NCBI GenBank assembly: GCA_003670735.1 | Contig: QWQU01000006.1 | Span: forward strand, 1 to 48,482 | From: Chloroflexota bacterium | GTDB taxonomy: Bacteria > Chloroflexota > Dehalococcoidia > UBA2979 | Length of the DNA: 48,482 nt | Direction: 5' to 3' | Shown: positions 7,654 to 14,642 of the stretch, in pieces | Layout of the letters: each line of letters starts with the position of its first letter | How positions within the stretch are numbered: the first letter of the stretch is position 1 | The notes under the pieces: generated by a model | Told to the model about the DNA's origin: nothing | Database searches by the model: none | Seen by the model: the letters and a program-made list of their open reading frames with translations, nothing else | Position numbers and translations under genes: made by a program

Positions 7654-7908
7654 ATGACCTCGAGCCATCCGATGCATGAGGTGGTGTTGTACTCGTCGCC
7701 GGGGTGTCACCTCTGTGAGCAGGCGGCGGATGCGCTGCGATCGCTGCAGCGTGGACGGCCATTCACGTGGACCGAGGTGGACATTCACTCGGACCCGGAT
7801 TTGGAGAAGCGTTACCTGCTCGAGATCCCAGTGATCGAGGTCGATGGGATCGTGGTGACGCAGGCGCCGATCGAGATCAACAAGGTGCGCTTCGCCCTAC
7901 TGTCGTAG
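7654..7908 (+). CDS. Glutaredoxin-like (DUF836) protein
   Basis: An 84-residue thioredoxin-fold protein with an N-terminal 'YSSPGCHLCEQA' redox motif (CxxC) and the cis-proline segment 'LLEIPVIEVDG', as in small glutaredoxin-like DUF836 proteins. The ATG at 7654 lies five bases after the lgt stop, so it is likely co-transcribed. The track's earlier start at 7576 overlaps lgt and is rejected. Its substrate is unknown. A GC-rich palindrome and TTT follow immediately. Confidence 0.88.
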   Translation: MTSSHPMHEVVLYSSPGCHLCEQAADALRSLQRGRPFTWTEVDIHSDPDLEKRYLLEIPVIEVDGIVVTQAPIEINKVRFALLS

Positions 7909-7926
7909 GCGGCGCGCCGCCTTTGG
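7908..7926 (+). terminator. Palindromic terminator-like hairpin
   Basis: GGCGGCGCGCCGCC is a perfect 14-base palindrome overlapping the stop codon and followed by TTT. It lies between the lgt-grx genes and the convergent uppP gene, and may stop both directions. The remaining bases to 8029 hold nothing recognisable. Confidence 0.45.
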
Positions 7927-8029
7927 CCCAGCTTCTTAAAGGGTCAGGCGATAGCACTGACTGGCGTCGCTTCTGGGGAGCGCGCCCGGATGCTGAATGC
8001 GTGGGCGTCGAACGACTCGTTTGGGCTCG

Positions 8030-8857
8030 CTAGATGCGGCCGGTGAGCGAGAGTGCGATCACGAGCAGGCCGAGTACGACTCGATAGATCACGAACGGGC
8101 GCAGCGAGTGCGTCGAGAGATACCGCAGCAGGAAGTGGATCACGATCGCGCCGAGCACGGCCGAGGTGATCGCTCCTGCGAGCAGGACACCGATGTCGAG
8201 TGGCTCGTGATGCACGACGGCCTTCGTGAGCGTGAGCACGGCGGCGCCGGCGATCGCGGGTACTGAGAGCAGGAATGAGAAGCGGGTCGCGGTGACGCGG
8301 TCAAAGCCCAGGAAACGCGCGGCGGTGATGGTGATGCCTGCGCGCGAGACGCCGGGCAGTAGCGCGATCGCCTGAGCGGCACCGATCAGCAGCGCGTCCT
8401 TCGCGCCGACGTTCTCTTCGCCGGCGCGGCGAGAGGCCGCGCGATCGGCGAGGCCGAGCAGCAGACCGAAGCCGAGCAGGAATGCGCCGACGAGCCAGGG
8501 CTGGCGGACGTGTGCCTCGATGAAGGAGTCGAGGAGTGCGCCGGCGATCACTGCGGGGATAGTGCCGAGGACGATCCATGCGCCGAGGCGTGCGCGCGCG
8601 TCCCACCTCGAGATGGCCGCGCCGTGGCGGGCGATCGCGCGAACGGCGGCGGTGGCGATGTCCCAGAACTCGCGCCAGAAGTAGATGACGGTGGCGCTGA
8701 GGGTGCCGACGTGCAGGCCGACGTCGAAGGTGAGGCTGGATGCGCCGCCGCCGATCAGGTTGGGGGCGAGGACGAGGTGGCCGGAGGAGGAGATGGGGAG
8801 GAACTCGGCGAGGGCCTGGATGACGCCGAGGATGATGGCGCGGACGTAGTCGTGCAT
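8030..8857 (-). CDS. uppP: Undecaprenyl-diphosphatase
   Basis: A BacA-type integral membrane phosphatase that recycles undecaprenyl pyrophosphate for cell-wall synthesis. The 275 residues contain both family motifs: 'QALAEFLPISSSGHL' near the N-terminus and 'LLPGVSRAGITITAARFLG' in the middle (the usual PGxSRSG with Ala for Ser). Eight or so hydrophobic helices are visible, consistent with the family. On the minus strand GAGGAG precedes the ATG. With murT-gatD and lgt it makes a loose envelope-biogenesis group. Confidence 0.95.
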   Translation of the reverse strand: MHDYVRAIILGVIQALAEFLPISSSGHLVLAPNLIGGGASSLTFDVGLHVGTLSATVIYFWREFWDIATAAVRAIARHGAAISRWDARARLGAWIVLGTIPAVIAGALLDSFIEAHVRQPWLVGAFLLGFGLLLGLADRAASRRAGEENVGAKDALLIGAAQAIALLPGVSRAGITITAARFLGFDRVTATRFSFLLSVPAIAGAAVLTLTKAVVHHEPLDIGVLLAGAITSAVLGAIVIHFLLRYLSTHSLRPFVIYRVVLGLLVIALSLTGRI

Positions 8858-8984
8858 GCGGTGTCACTCCTCGCGCGGCTGGTGTCCTCGGAGGCTACGC
8901 GCGGGAGGTTGCTGGCGCATCTTCCGCTGGTGATTGGTGTGCGAGCGACATGCGCCTGGTGACGCATTGAGGGCACGAGGAGTC

Positions 8985-9090
8985 GGGGCGGCGCTGCGCG
9001 CCGTTTGTATTTCGCCCACCCACCCACCCTTATGCGAGGGCTTGCCCTCGCGCTCCCTTCGGAGCGTGTGTTGTTACCTCGAACGTTGTT
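8985..9090 (+). repeat. Mosaic intergenic repeat, copy C
   Basis: Fills most of the 270 bases upstream of uppP. GGCGGCGC/GCGCGCC hairpin, 'TGTATTTCGCCCACCC', 'ACCCTTATGCGAGG', a GCGAGGGC/GCCCTCGC hairpin, a GCTCC/GGAGC hairpin, then 'GTGTGTTGTTACCTCGAACGTT'. The tail is nearly identical to copy D at 11555-11590 and the C-rich block to copy A. Confidence 0.65.
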
Positions 9091-9130
9091 ACGACTCGCG
9101 TTCGAACCGGTGTCGAGTGGACCTCGAGCG

Positions 9131-10393
9131 CTAGGTGCCGGTGGCCTTTGAGACGTCGCGGGACTTGATGAGATAGAAGGCGATGGCGGTAAACACGGTG
9201 GTGTAGATGACCAGCACGATGAAGTGATGCATCGAGCTGACGGATGCGTTGGCGCTTGATGACAGCATCGAGCTGCCGGAGCTCCAGCCGCTGATGTTCG
9301 CGGCGAGCAGGTAGTCGCCGAGGCGGGCAAAGCGATCGGAGAGGCGGCCGAGCAGCGCGAGCAGGATCGGCTCGGCGATGGTGTAGCCGATGCCGATTGC
9401 CATGCTGGTCGAACCTGATGCAGTGAGCACGGTGAGCATCACGAGCAGCGCGACCATGGGGACGAGTGCGAACCAGGCCCGGCCGAACGCCTCGGCGACG
9501 GATGACCATGTCGCTGCGGTGGCGCCGGCGGGTGCGGTGACGATGCGCTCCGCGATCACGCTGGCGCTCGCGGCACCAATGGCGACGACGATCAGCGCAC
9601 CGAGGGCCGCGAGCAGCAGGACGGCGATCTTGCCGGCGAGGTACTGCGCGCGACCGGTGCCGCGTGTGAGCGTGGTGCGCATCGTGCCCCAGCCATACTC
9701 CACGCCGATCACGGAGGCGGAGAGCACGGCGATGAGGATGGTGCCGATGCCGGCGCTCAGGGCGAGCTTGATGCTGCCGGGCAGCGAGATGGTCGCGTAG
9801 ATCTGGCGCAGTTGCTCATCGCCCTGCTTCGCGATCTCGACGCACTGGGCGCGGAAGGCGGGTGCGAGTGCGGGATCGACGCCCTCGGGCAACCTCGATG
9901 GCTCGGCGAGTACGTCGGTGCACTGCGCGGTGCGCGGTGGGCCAGCTCGACCCGCGGTGGGAATGATGACCTGGCCGCCGGCGTCGATGGAGCGGTACTG
10001 GAAGACGGTTGCCCAGATCGCAAGCTGCGAGAAGAGCACGAGGATCAGCAGCAGGATCCACGGCATCCAACGACGTCGCAGCTTGAACCACTCCCAGCGC
10101 GTGAGCTGGGCGACGGCAACGATCGCGTTCCGCCTCGATCGCTCGCGGTCGGGTGGCGGCGATGTTGGACGGATGAATCCGGTGGTTGGGGTCGGCTGTG
10201 ACATGGGTGCTCCGGTGGGACGCACGAGCGACGGATCGCTGGTGCGCAGCGGTTGCGGATACGGCTGCTCGACGTGGGGGATCTCGGGAGTCGCGACGGG
10301 CTGGCGGTTCGGAGCGATCGCGCGGAGTGCGCGCTCGATGCCGAGTATCGCGATCGGCAGCAGGGCCCATGGCAACCAGCGTCGGGCGTTCAT
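9131..10393 (-). CDS. ABC-2 type transporter permease
   Basis: Membrane subunit of the ATPase encoded next to it. Residues from about 90 onward look like an ABC-2 permease: 'WEWFKLRRRWMPWILLLILVLFSQ' as first helix, an extracellular loop, 'YGWGTMRTTLTRGTGRAQYLAGK', and further helices up to the end. The first 63 residues form an extra membrane helix plus a proline-rich linker. The ATG at 10393 overlaps the ATPase stop by one base (TGATG), suggesting coupling. An in-frame ATG at 10204 with GGAG five bases upstream would give a conventional permease, so the start is open. Substrate unknown. Confidence 0.85.
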   Translation of the reverse strand: MNARRWLPWALLPIAILGIERALRAIAPNRQPVATPEIPHVEQPYPQPLRTSDPSLVRPTGAPMSQPTPTTGFIRPTSPPPDRERSRRNAIVAVAQLTRWEWFKLRRRWMPWILLLILVLFSQLAIWATVFQYRSIDAGGQVIIPTAGRAGPPRTAQCTDVLAEPSRLPEGVDPALAPAFRAQCVEIAKQGDEQLRQIYATISLPGSIKLALSAGIGTILIAVLSASVIGVEYGWGTMRTTLTRGTGRAQYLAGKIAVLLLAALGALIVVAIGAASASVIAERIVTAPAGATAATWSSVAEAFGRAWFALVPMVALLVMLTVLTASGSTSMAIGIGYTIAEPILLALLGRLSDRFARLGDYLLAANISGWSSGSSMLSSSANASVSSMHHFIVLVIYTTVFTAIAFYLIKSRDVSKATGT

Positions 10394-11337
10394 CAGGCGC
10401 TCACCGCGTCGGCGCCGTAGCTGCCGACCGACGATTCACCGGTGACCTCGAGGAAGTACTGCTCCAGCGTGGTCTGCACGGGAGTCAGCTCGCGGACGTA
10501 GATGTTGCTTGCGGCGAGGGCGCGGCTGAGGTCGGAGGGATCGGCGTCGATGCGCACGGTGAGGCCGCCTTCGGTGTCGGTGATGTCGTGCGCGGTGGGG
10601 AGCGCTGCGAGCACACCTCGAGCGCGGGCGTCGTCGGTGGTGTGCACGCGGAAGAGGCCCTGCACACCGATGAGCTCGGCGACGAGGCCCTGCGCGAGCA
10701 ACTGACCGTGGGAGATGATCGCGACGCGCTCGCAGACCTGCTCGACCTCGGCCAGCATGTGGCTGGAGAGGATCACCGTGCGGCCGTCGCGACCGAGGTT
10801 CTTCACGAGATCGCGCACCTCAGCGACACCAGCAGGGTCGAGGCCATTGGTCGGCTCGTCGAGGAAGACGAGGTCGGGATCACCGAGCAGTGCGTAGGCG
10901 ACGCCAAGGCGCTGCTTCATACCGAGCGAGTAGGTGGAGAACTTTCGGTTGGCGTTGCCGGAGAGCTCGACAAGGTCGAGCAGGCGCTCCACCTCGCCCG
11001 GCTCGCTGTGGGCGCTGATGCCGGCGAAGTAGCGCAGGTTGTCTCGGCCGGAGAGGTACGGGTAGAAGCTCGGTGTCTCGATGATGGCGCCGATGCGCTG
11101 GAGGTCCTCGTCGCGCACGCCATTGTGGTCGTGGCCGAAGAGACGGATCGAGCCGCTGGTGGGGGCGACGAGGCCGAGCAGCATGCCGATGGTGGTGGTT
11201 TTGCCGGAGCCGTTTGGGCCGAGCAGGCCAAACACGCCGCCTCGCTCTACGCGGAGGGAGAGGTGGTCGACGGCGCGAACCTTCCCGAAGGTCTTGGTGA
11301 GGTCGGCGGTCTCGATGACTGCGGCGGAGTCGGGCAT
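10393..11337 (-). CDS. ABC transporter ATP-binding protein
   Basis: A 314-residue ATPase with Walker A 'GPNGSGKTT', signature 'YSLGMKQRLG', Walker B 'LVFLDEPTNGLDP' and the H-loop histidine in 'ILSSH'. The C-terminal 90-residue extension resembles that of multidrug/bacteriocin-type (CcmA/BcrA) exporters. The track extends the frame to 12018, but the extension crosses the SAM riboswitch on the other strand. The ATG at 11337 has GAGGG about 8 bases upstream on the minus strand. It is coupled to the permease. Likely an exporter or self-resistance pump; substrate cannot be told. Confidence 0.93.
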   Translation of the reverse strand: MPDSAAVIETADLTKTFGKVRAVDHLSLRVERGGVFGLLGPNGSGKTTTIGMLLGLVAPTSGSIRLFGHDHNGVRDEDLQRIGAIIETPSFYPYLSGRDNLRYFAGISAHSEPGEVERLLDLVELSGNANRKFSTYSLGMKQRLGVAYALLGDPDLVFLDEPTNGLDPAGVAEVRDLVKNLGRDGRTVILSSHMLAEVEQVCERVAIISHGQLLAQGLVAELIGVQGLFRVHTTDDARARGVLAALPTAHDITDTEGGLTVRIDADPSDLSRALAASNIYVRELTPVQTTLEQYFLEVTGESSVGSYGADAVSA

Positions 11338-11509
11338 GCGCGTTCCCTCGCGGGTTGGTAATGGCCGTTGGTGTGGGTCTATCCACCGTACCTGTGGCGG
11401 GAACCAGCAGTGTGTGCGCGGTGTGGTGATCTCGTTTGGCGAGCGGCTGTAGCGGGAACCTCGGGCCATTTCGAGGAGAACGGGCGTTGGGTGTGAGGCT
11501 GCCGATGTG

Positions 11510-11590
11510 GGCGGCGGCAGAGCCGCCGGTTGTGTTTCGCCCGCCCACACGCTCCGGAGGGAGCGTGTGTTGTCACCTCGAATGTTGGGG
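11510..11590 (+). repeat. Mosaic intergenic repeat, copy D
   Basis: In the 410-base gap between the divergent ABC ATPase and the thrC leader. GGCGG-cagag-CCGCC hairpin, 'TTGTGTTTCGCCCGCCCAC', GCTCC-gga-GGGAGC hairpin, then 'GTGTGTTGTCACCTCGAATGTT', which matches copy C in all but two or three bases. The rest of the gap (11338-11509 and 11591-11748) shows no gene. Confidence 0.65.
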
Positions 11591-11748
11591 CGACTCCGGC
11601 GGAGTGGGGTCTGACGATTCGGGGGTGGGGCGAGGATTCGCCGCGCGGTGTGCTGCGCACTTCCTCGTGACTTGGAGCGGGCTGCGGGCACACCGGACGC
11701 TCGCGTGAACTCGAGGCGGATTCGGGAGGGTTGTTTACGTGGCGTTGG

Positions 11749-11778
11749 TTGACAGATATGGCGGGCGGCTTCTAGCCT
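11749..11778 (+). promoter_or_regulatory. Promoter of the SAM-riboswitch/thrC transcript
   Basis: Consensus TTGACA, an 18-base spacer, then TAGCCT. The predicted start near 11785 is about 15 bases before the riboswitch P1 helix. Confidence 0.7.
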
Positions 11779-11799
11779 CGTTGGGCGCACACGTGTGCG

Positions 11800-11920
11800 G
11801 TTCATCGAGAGTGGTGGAGGGCATCGGCCCTGTGAAGCCACGGCAACCGAGTCGGACCCTTCGCCGGATCTGACCACGGTGCCAAGTCCGCCCTGACGGT
11901 GGTCGTCGGGGGAGATGAAC
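11800..11920 (+). promoter_or_regulatory. SAM riboswitch (S-box, SAM-I/IV clan)
   Basis: The aptamer core is clear: 'CGAGAGTGGTGGAGGG', 'GGCCCTGTGAAGCCACGGC', 'AACC' and 'CACGGTGCCAAGTCCGCC' follow the S-box order. P1 is a perfect seven-base helix, GTTCATC at 11800-11806 with GATGAAC at 11914-11920. A P4-like hairpin CCCtGACG/CGTCgGGG precedes the 3' P1 strand. S-box elements sense S-adenosylmethionine and usually shut off methionine or sulfur genes. Here the first gene is thrC-like. The ATG of a Met-rich short ORF lies inside the 3' P1 strand. Confidence 0.9.
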
Positions 11921-12037
11921 TGGAAGGCGTCCTCTTTGATCCTCGTGATCTCGACTCCGCTCCAGCTGATGACCGCTCCTGTCGCGATGATGCGTGGCAT
12001 GTCTTTGGGCATGCGCATGCAGCTGGTGATGCGCTAG
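11915..12037 (+). CDS. Candidate Met-rich leader peptide (40 aa) in the SAM-riboswitch leader
   Basis: An open frame of 40 codons, too short for the track, begins in the 3' strand of riboswitch P1 and ends with TAG at 12035-12037. It has eight methionines (positions 1, 19, 25, 26, 29, 33, 35, 39), most in the second half ('MMRGMSLGMRMQLVMR'). GGGGGAG abuts the ATG, which is close for a Shine-Dalgarno. The stop overlaps the 5' arm of the next hairpin, as in ribosome-mediated attenuators. The order SAM aptamer, Met-rich ORF, alternative hairpins, thrC suggests a combined SAM and Met-tRNA (or translation) sensor. Translation is not proven. Confidence 0.45.
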   Translation: MNWKASSLILVISTPLQLMTAPVAMMRGMSLGMRMQLVMR

Positions 12038-12112
12038 CCCGAACGCGTACGCGCGTCTCGGGCGTCACCAGGAACGACCCAGCAGCATCGTGACGCCACC
12101 CGGCTGAGGTGG
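12037..12112 (+). promoter_or_regulatory. Cascade of mutually exclusive hairpins before thrC
   Basis: Hairpin I: GCCCGA-ACGCG / CGCGT-c-TCGGGC (12037-12063, UACG loop). Hairpin II: GGCGTCAC (12061-12068) with GTGACGCC (12090-12097). Hairpin III: CCACC (12096-12100) with GGTGG (12108-12112), which would hide GAGG. I and II share GGC, and II and III share CC, so II competes with both. No U-tract follows, so control of translation start seems likelier than transcription termination. Confidence 0.5.
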
Positions 12113-12123
12113 CATGAGAGTGG

Positions 12124-13386
12124 ATGAGACCCATGTCGTTTGAACAGGCTCTGCGATGCCGAGAGTGTGGCCGTGAGTACCCGCTCGCGCCGATCTTCTC
12201 GTGCGAGTACTGCTTTGGGCCCCTCGAAGTTGCGTACGACTACGACGGCATTCGTGCTGCGGTCACGCGCGACAGCATCGAGCGTGGGCCGACGAGCATC
12301 TGGCGCTATGAGGCGCTGCTGCCGTGCGACCCCGCGTACAAGGTGGATATCGGGACGGGCTTCACGCCGCTGATCAAGGCGGACCGGCTGGCGAAGGCGA
12401 TCGGCCTCGACACGCTGTGGATCAAGAACGACACGACGAACCCGACCTGGTCATTCAAGGACCGCGTGGTGAGCGTGGCGATCGCGCGCGCTCGACAGTT
12501 CGGGTTCACGGCGATGGCGTGCGCGAGCACGGGCAACCTCGCGAACTCGGTGTCGGCGCATGCGGCGGCGGCGGGGATGGAGGCGTACGTCTTCATTCCG
12601 CAGGACCTCGAAGAGGGCAAGGTCGTCGGCAGCGCGGTGTACTCGCCGAACCTCGTGATGGTGGATGGCAACTACGACGACGTGAACCGGCTCTGCACGG
12701 AGCTGGCATACGCGCACCCGTGGGCGTTCGTGAACATCAACGTGCGCCCGTTCTACGCCGAGGGCTCGCGCACGCTGGCCTACGAAGTGGCGGAGCAGCT
12801 CGGTTGGCGTACGCCGCAGCGTGTGGTGGCGCCGATGGCGTCGGGCTCGTTGTTCACGAAGATCTACAAGGGCTTCCAGGAGCTGCACAAAGTCGGGCTG
12901 ATCGATGAGCCGATTGTGCACATGAGCGGTGCGCAGCCTGAGGGTTGCTCGCCGATCGCGACGGCGTTCGCGAATCACACGCTGAACTTCGTGCCGCAGA
13001 AGCCGAACACCATTGCTCGATCGCTTGCGATTGGTAACCCGGCTGACGGGTACTACGCACTGAAGGTGATGGAAGAGACCGAGGGTTCGGCAGAGATGGC
13101 GTCGGACGACGAGATCGTCGCTGGCGTGAAACTGCTCGCGGAGACTGAAGGCATTTTCGCAGAGACCGCTGGCGGGACGACGATCGCCTGCCTGCAGAAG
13201 CTCGTCGCATCCGGCGCGATCCGGCGTGACGAGGAGACGGTGGCGTTCATTACCGGTGGCGGCCTGAAGACGATCGAGGCAGTGCAGGGCAAGCTGATCG
13301 AGCCGCTGCGCGTAACGCCGAACATGGCGTCGTTCGAGTCGGCGGTTGCGGCACGTGATGGCGCGCTTGCGGCAGGTGGTCGCTGA
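12124..13386 (+). CDS. thrC: Threonine synthase-like PLP enzyme with zinc ribbon
   Basis: A 420-residue fold-type II PLP enzyme of the ThrC family, which converts O-phosphohomoserine to threonine. A zinc ribbon opens the protein (C12, C15, C27, C30: 'CRECG..CEYC'). The PLP lysine is K112 in 'TNPTWSFKDRVVSVA', where many threonine synthases have NPTGSFKDR. 'ASTGNLANS' and 'FITGGGLKTIE' are further PLP-site blocks. Transcription is led by a SAM riboswitch, unusual for thrC, and the next two genes are a NIL protein and a MoaD-like carrier. It may therefore act in homocysteine rather than threonine formation (inference). The next gene overlaps its stop by one base. Confidence 0.88.
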   Translation: MRPMSFEQALRCRECGREYPLAPIFSCEYCFGPLEVAYDYDGIRAAVTRDSIERGPTSIWRYEALLPCDPAYKVDIGTGFTPLIKADRLAKAIGLDTLWIKNDTTNPTWSFKDRVVSVAIARARQFGFTAMACASTGNLANSVSAHAAAAGMEAYVFIPQDLEEGKVVGSAVYSPNLVMVDGNYDDVNRLCTELAYAHPWAFVNINVRPFYAEGSRTLAYEVAEQLGWRTPQRVVAPMASGSLFTKIYKGFQELHKVGLIDEPIVHMSGAQPEGCSPIATAFANHTLNFVPQKPNTIARSLAIGNPADGYYALKVMEETEGSAEMASDDEIVAGVKLLAETEGIFAETAGGTTIACLQKLVASGAIRRDEETVAFITGGGLKTIEAVQGKLIEPLRVTPNMASFESAVAARDGALAAGGR

Positions 13387-13631
13387 TGGCCTCGAAGCAT
13401 GTGCGCTTCACGTTTGAGCCGGATCAGGTGAAGCAGCCGGTGATCTACCAGCTGGGGCATGAGTTCCAGGTGGTGACGAGCATCCGGATGGCGGCCGTAG
13501 ACAACTCGATCGGTTGGGTCGTCCTCGAGATCGAGGGCGAGCCGGATGAGATCGAACGCAGCATTGCCTGGGCCCAGGCGCAGGGTGTGCGGGTCGATGA
13601 CCCGACGCTCGGCGACGTGGTCGAGGGATAG
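13386..13631 (+). CDS. NIL-domain protein
   Basis: An 81-residue ferredoxin-like NIL domain, named for the C-terminal domain of methionine ABC transporter ATPases. 'VIYQLGHEFQVVTSIRMAAVDNSIGWVVLEIEGEPDEIERSIAW' is a good match to the family pattern. Stand-alone NIL proteins have been tied to homocysteine synthesis in anaerobes and methanogens. TGATG couples it to thrC. With the SAM riboswitch and the sulfur carrier that follows, it is likely a methionine-pathway accessory, perhaps a ligand sensor. Confidence 0.85.
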   Translation: MASKHVRFTFEPDQVKQPVIYQLGHEFQVVTSIRMAAVDNSIGWVVLEIEGEPDEIERSIAWAQAQGVRVDDPTLGDVVEG

Positions 13632-13661
13632 AGAACCAGTATTTTTCTTTTGGGGGCAGAG

Positions 13662-13937
13662 ATGGCTGTGAAGGTAAAGATCCCGACCCCGTTGCGCGGG
13701 CTGACGAGCGAGCAAGACACGGTGCCGGGCGAGGGCTCGAACCTTTCCGAGCTCGTGGAGCACCTCGAGACGACGTACCCGGGCATGCGCGAGCGGCTCT
13801 GTGACGACGGCGGCGAGCTGCGTCGCTTCGTGAACATCTACATCAACGGTGAGGACGTCCGTTTCCTGCAGGGGCTCGAGAGCTCCCTCAAGGAAGGCGA
13901 CGAGGTCACGATCGTCCCGGCAGTCGCTGGCGGCTGA
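13662..13937 (+). CDS. MoaD/ThiS-family ubiquitin-like sulfur carrier
   Basis: A 91-residue beta-grasp protein ending in 'VPAVAGG', the exposed di-glycine that E1-like enzymes adenylate and convert to a thiocarboxylate. 'RFVNIYINGEDVRFLQGL' is the CysO/MoaD90-type core. ATG 13662 is chosen over the track's 13650 because GGGGG lies about 5 bases upstream. It is one of three such carriers in 4 kb. Its place in the SAM-controlled thrC-NIL operon suggests it feeds sulfur into homocysteine rather than cysteine or molybdopterin (inference). Confidence 0.88.
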   Translation: MAVKVKIPTPLRGLTSEQDTVPGEGSNLSELVEHLETTYPGMRERLCDDGGELRRFVNIYINGEDVRFLQGLESSLKEGDEVTIVPAVAGG

Positions 13938-13970
13938 GGGGGGCCACCTCGAACTACGGCAGACAACGAG

Positions 13971-13999
13971 CAGCGCCGCCCAATGGGCGGCGCTGTTGT
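13971..13999. terminator. Bidirectional terminator between MoaD-like gene and doxX
   Basis: CAGCGCCGCCC pairs with GGGCGGCGCTG over AAT (11 bp), followed by TTGTTTT on the plus strand. It separates two convergent genes. Confidence 0.75.
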
Positions 14000-14012
14000 T
14001 TTGGAGCGGGGC

Positions 14013-14417
14013 TTAGCGACGGGTCGTGGCGAGCCAGGTCAGCAGCAGGCCGACCGTGGCGGGGAACAGGGCGCCAAGTCCGCCGGCGGTCAGGAGTGTG
14101 GTGACGGTCGCGCCGATCATGATGACGACGAGGCCCGCGGCAGCCGGTCGTGCGAGCTGACCAACTCGACGGCCGGCGATGGAGGCGAGGAGGCCGAGAG
14201 CGCCAAGCACCTCGAACGCGCCGATGGCGTAGATGAACGACGCGGAGAACGGGGTGCCCGCCGTGAGCATCTCGGGCGGCATGGTGAACTTCGCGCTGCC
14301 GGCGAAGACGAACAAGGCGGCGAGGAGGCCCTGGGTGGTCCAGCGGGCGTAGGTCTTGAGCGGTCGGCGTGTGATCGTGCCGAGCGTCAGCGTGCGGGTG
14401 GTGTTGAGTGCTGCCAT
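14013..14417 (-). CDS. DoxX-like membrane protein
   Basis: A 134-residue protein with four hydrophobic helices and the DoxX-family start 'LLAALFVFAGSAKFTMPPEML', then 'FIYAIGAFEVLGALGLL'. DoxX-like proteins are linked to redox or sulfur metabolism in some bacteria, but the molecular role is unsettled. GAGGAGG stands about 9 bases before the ATG on the minus strand. It lies on the opposite strand between two sulfur-related operons. Confidence 0.88.
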   Translation of the reverse strand: MAALNTTRTLTLGTITRRPLKTYARWTTQGLLAALFVFAGSAKFTMPPEMLTAGTPFSASFIYAIGAFEVLGALGLLASIAGRRVGQLARPAAAGLVVIMIGATVTTLLTAGGLGALFPATVGLLLTWLATTRR

Positions 14418-14565
14418 GGTTCGTGCCTCCTCGGGCGCTTCGATGGGGCGCGGGAGCGGCCCTCATCAAGACGACGAATGAGGCGGGCGCAGATCGACAT
14501 GCTGCGTGGGAGGCGTCCAGAAATTTCTCGAGATCGACGCGCGGGGCTCCGCGCGAGGTTTCATC

Positions 14566-14574
14566 TGGTATGAT
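14566..14574 (+). promoter_or_regulatory. Extended -10 promoter TGGTATGAT of the Rrf2-cys operon
   Basis: TG-n-TATGAT gives an extended -10 about 69 bases before the Rrf2 ATG, in an AT-richer patch. No good -35 is visible. The leader may contain the regulator's own operator, but I see no clear dyad. Confidence 0.5.
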
Positions 14575-14642
14575 GTTGACCGGAATAGTCGTGAATTACG
14601 TTTTTGGCGTGACTCGCGGCGGATGGTCGAGGCAGAGCGGTG

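Noticed and set aside
11338-12018. N-terminal extension of the ABC ATPase ORF
   Set aside because: It runs antisense through repeat D, the TTGACA promoter and the SAM riboswitch. The start at 11337 has its own Shine-Dalgarno.
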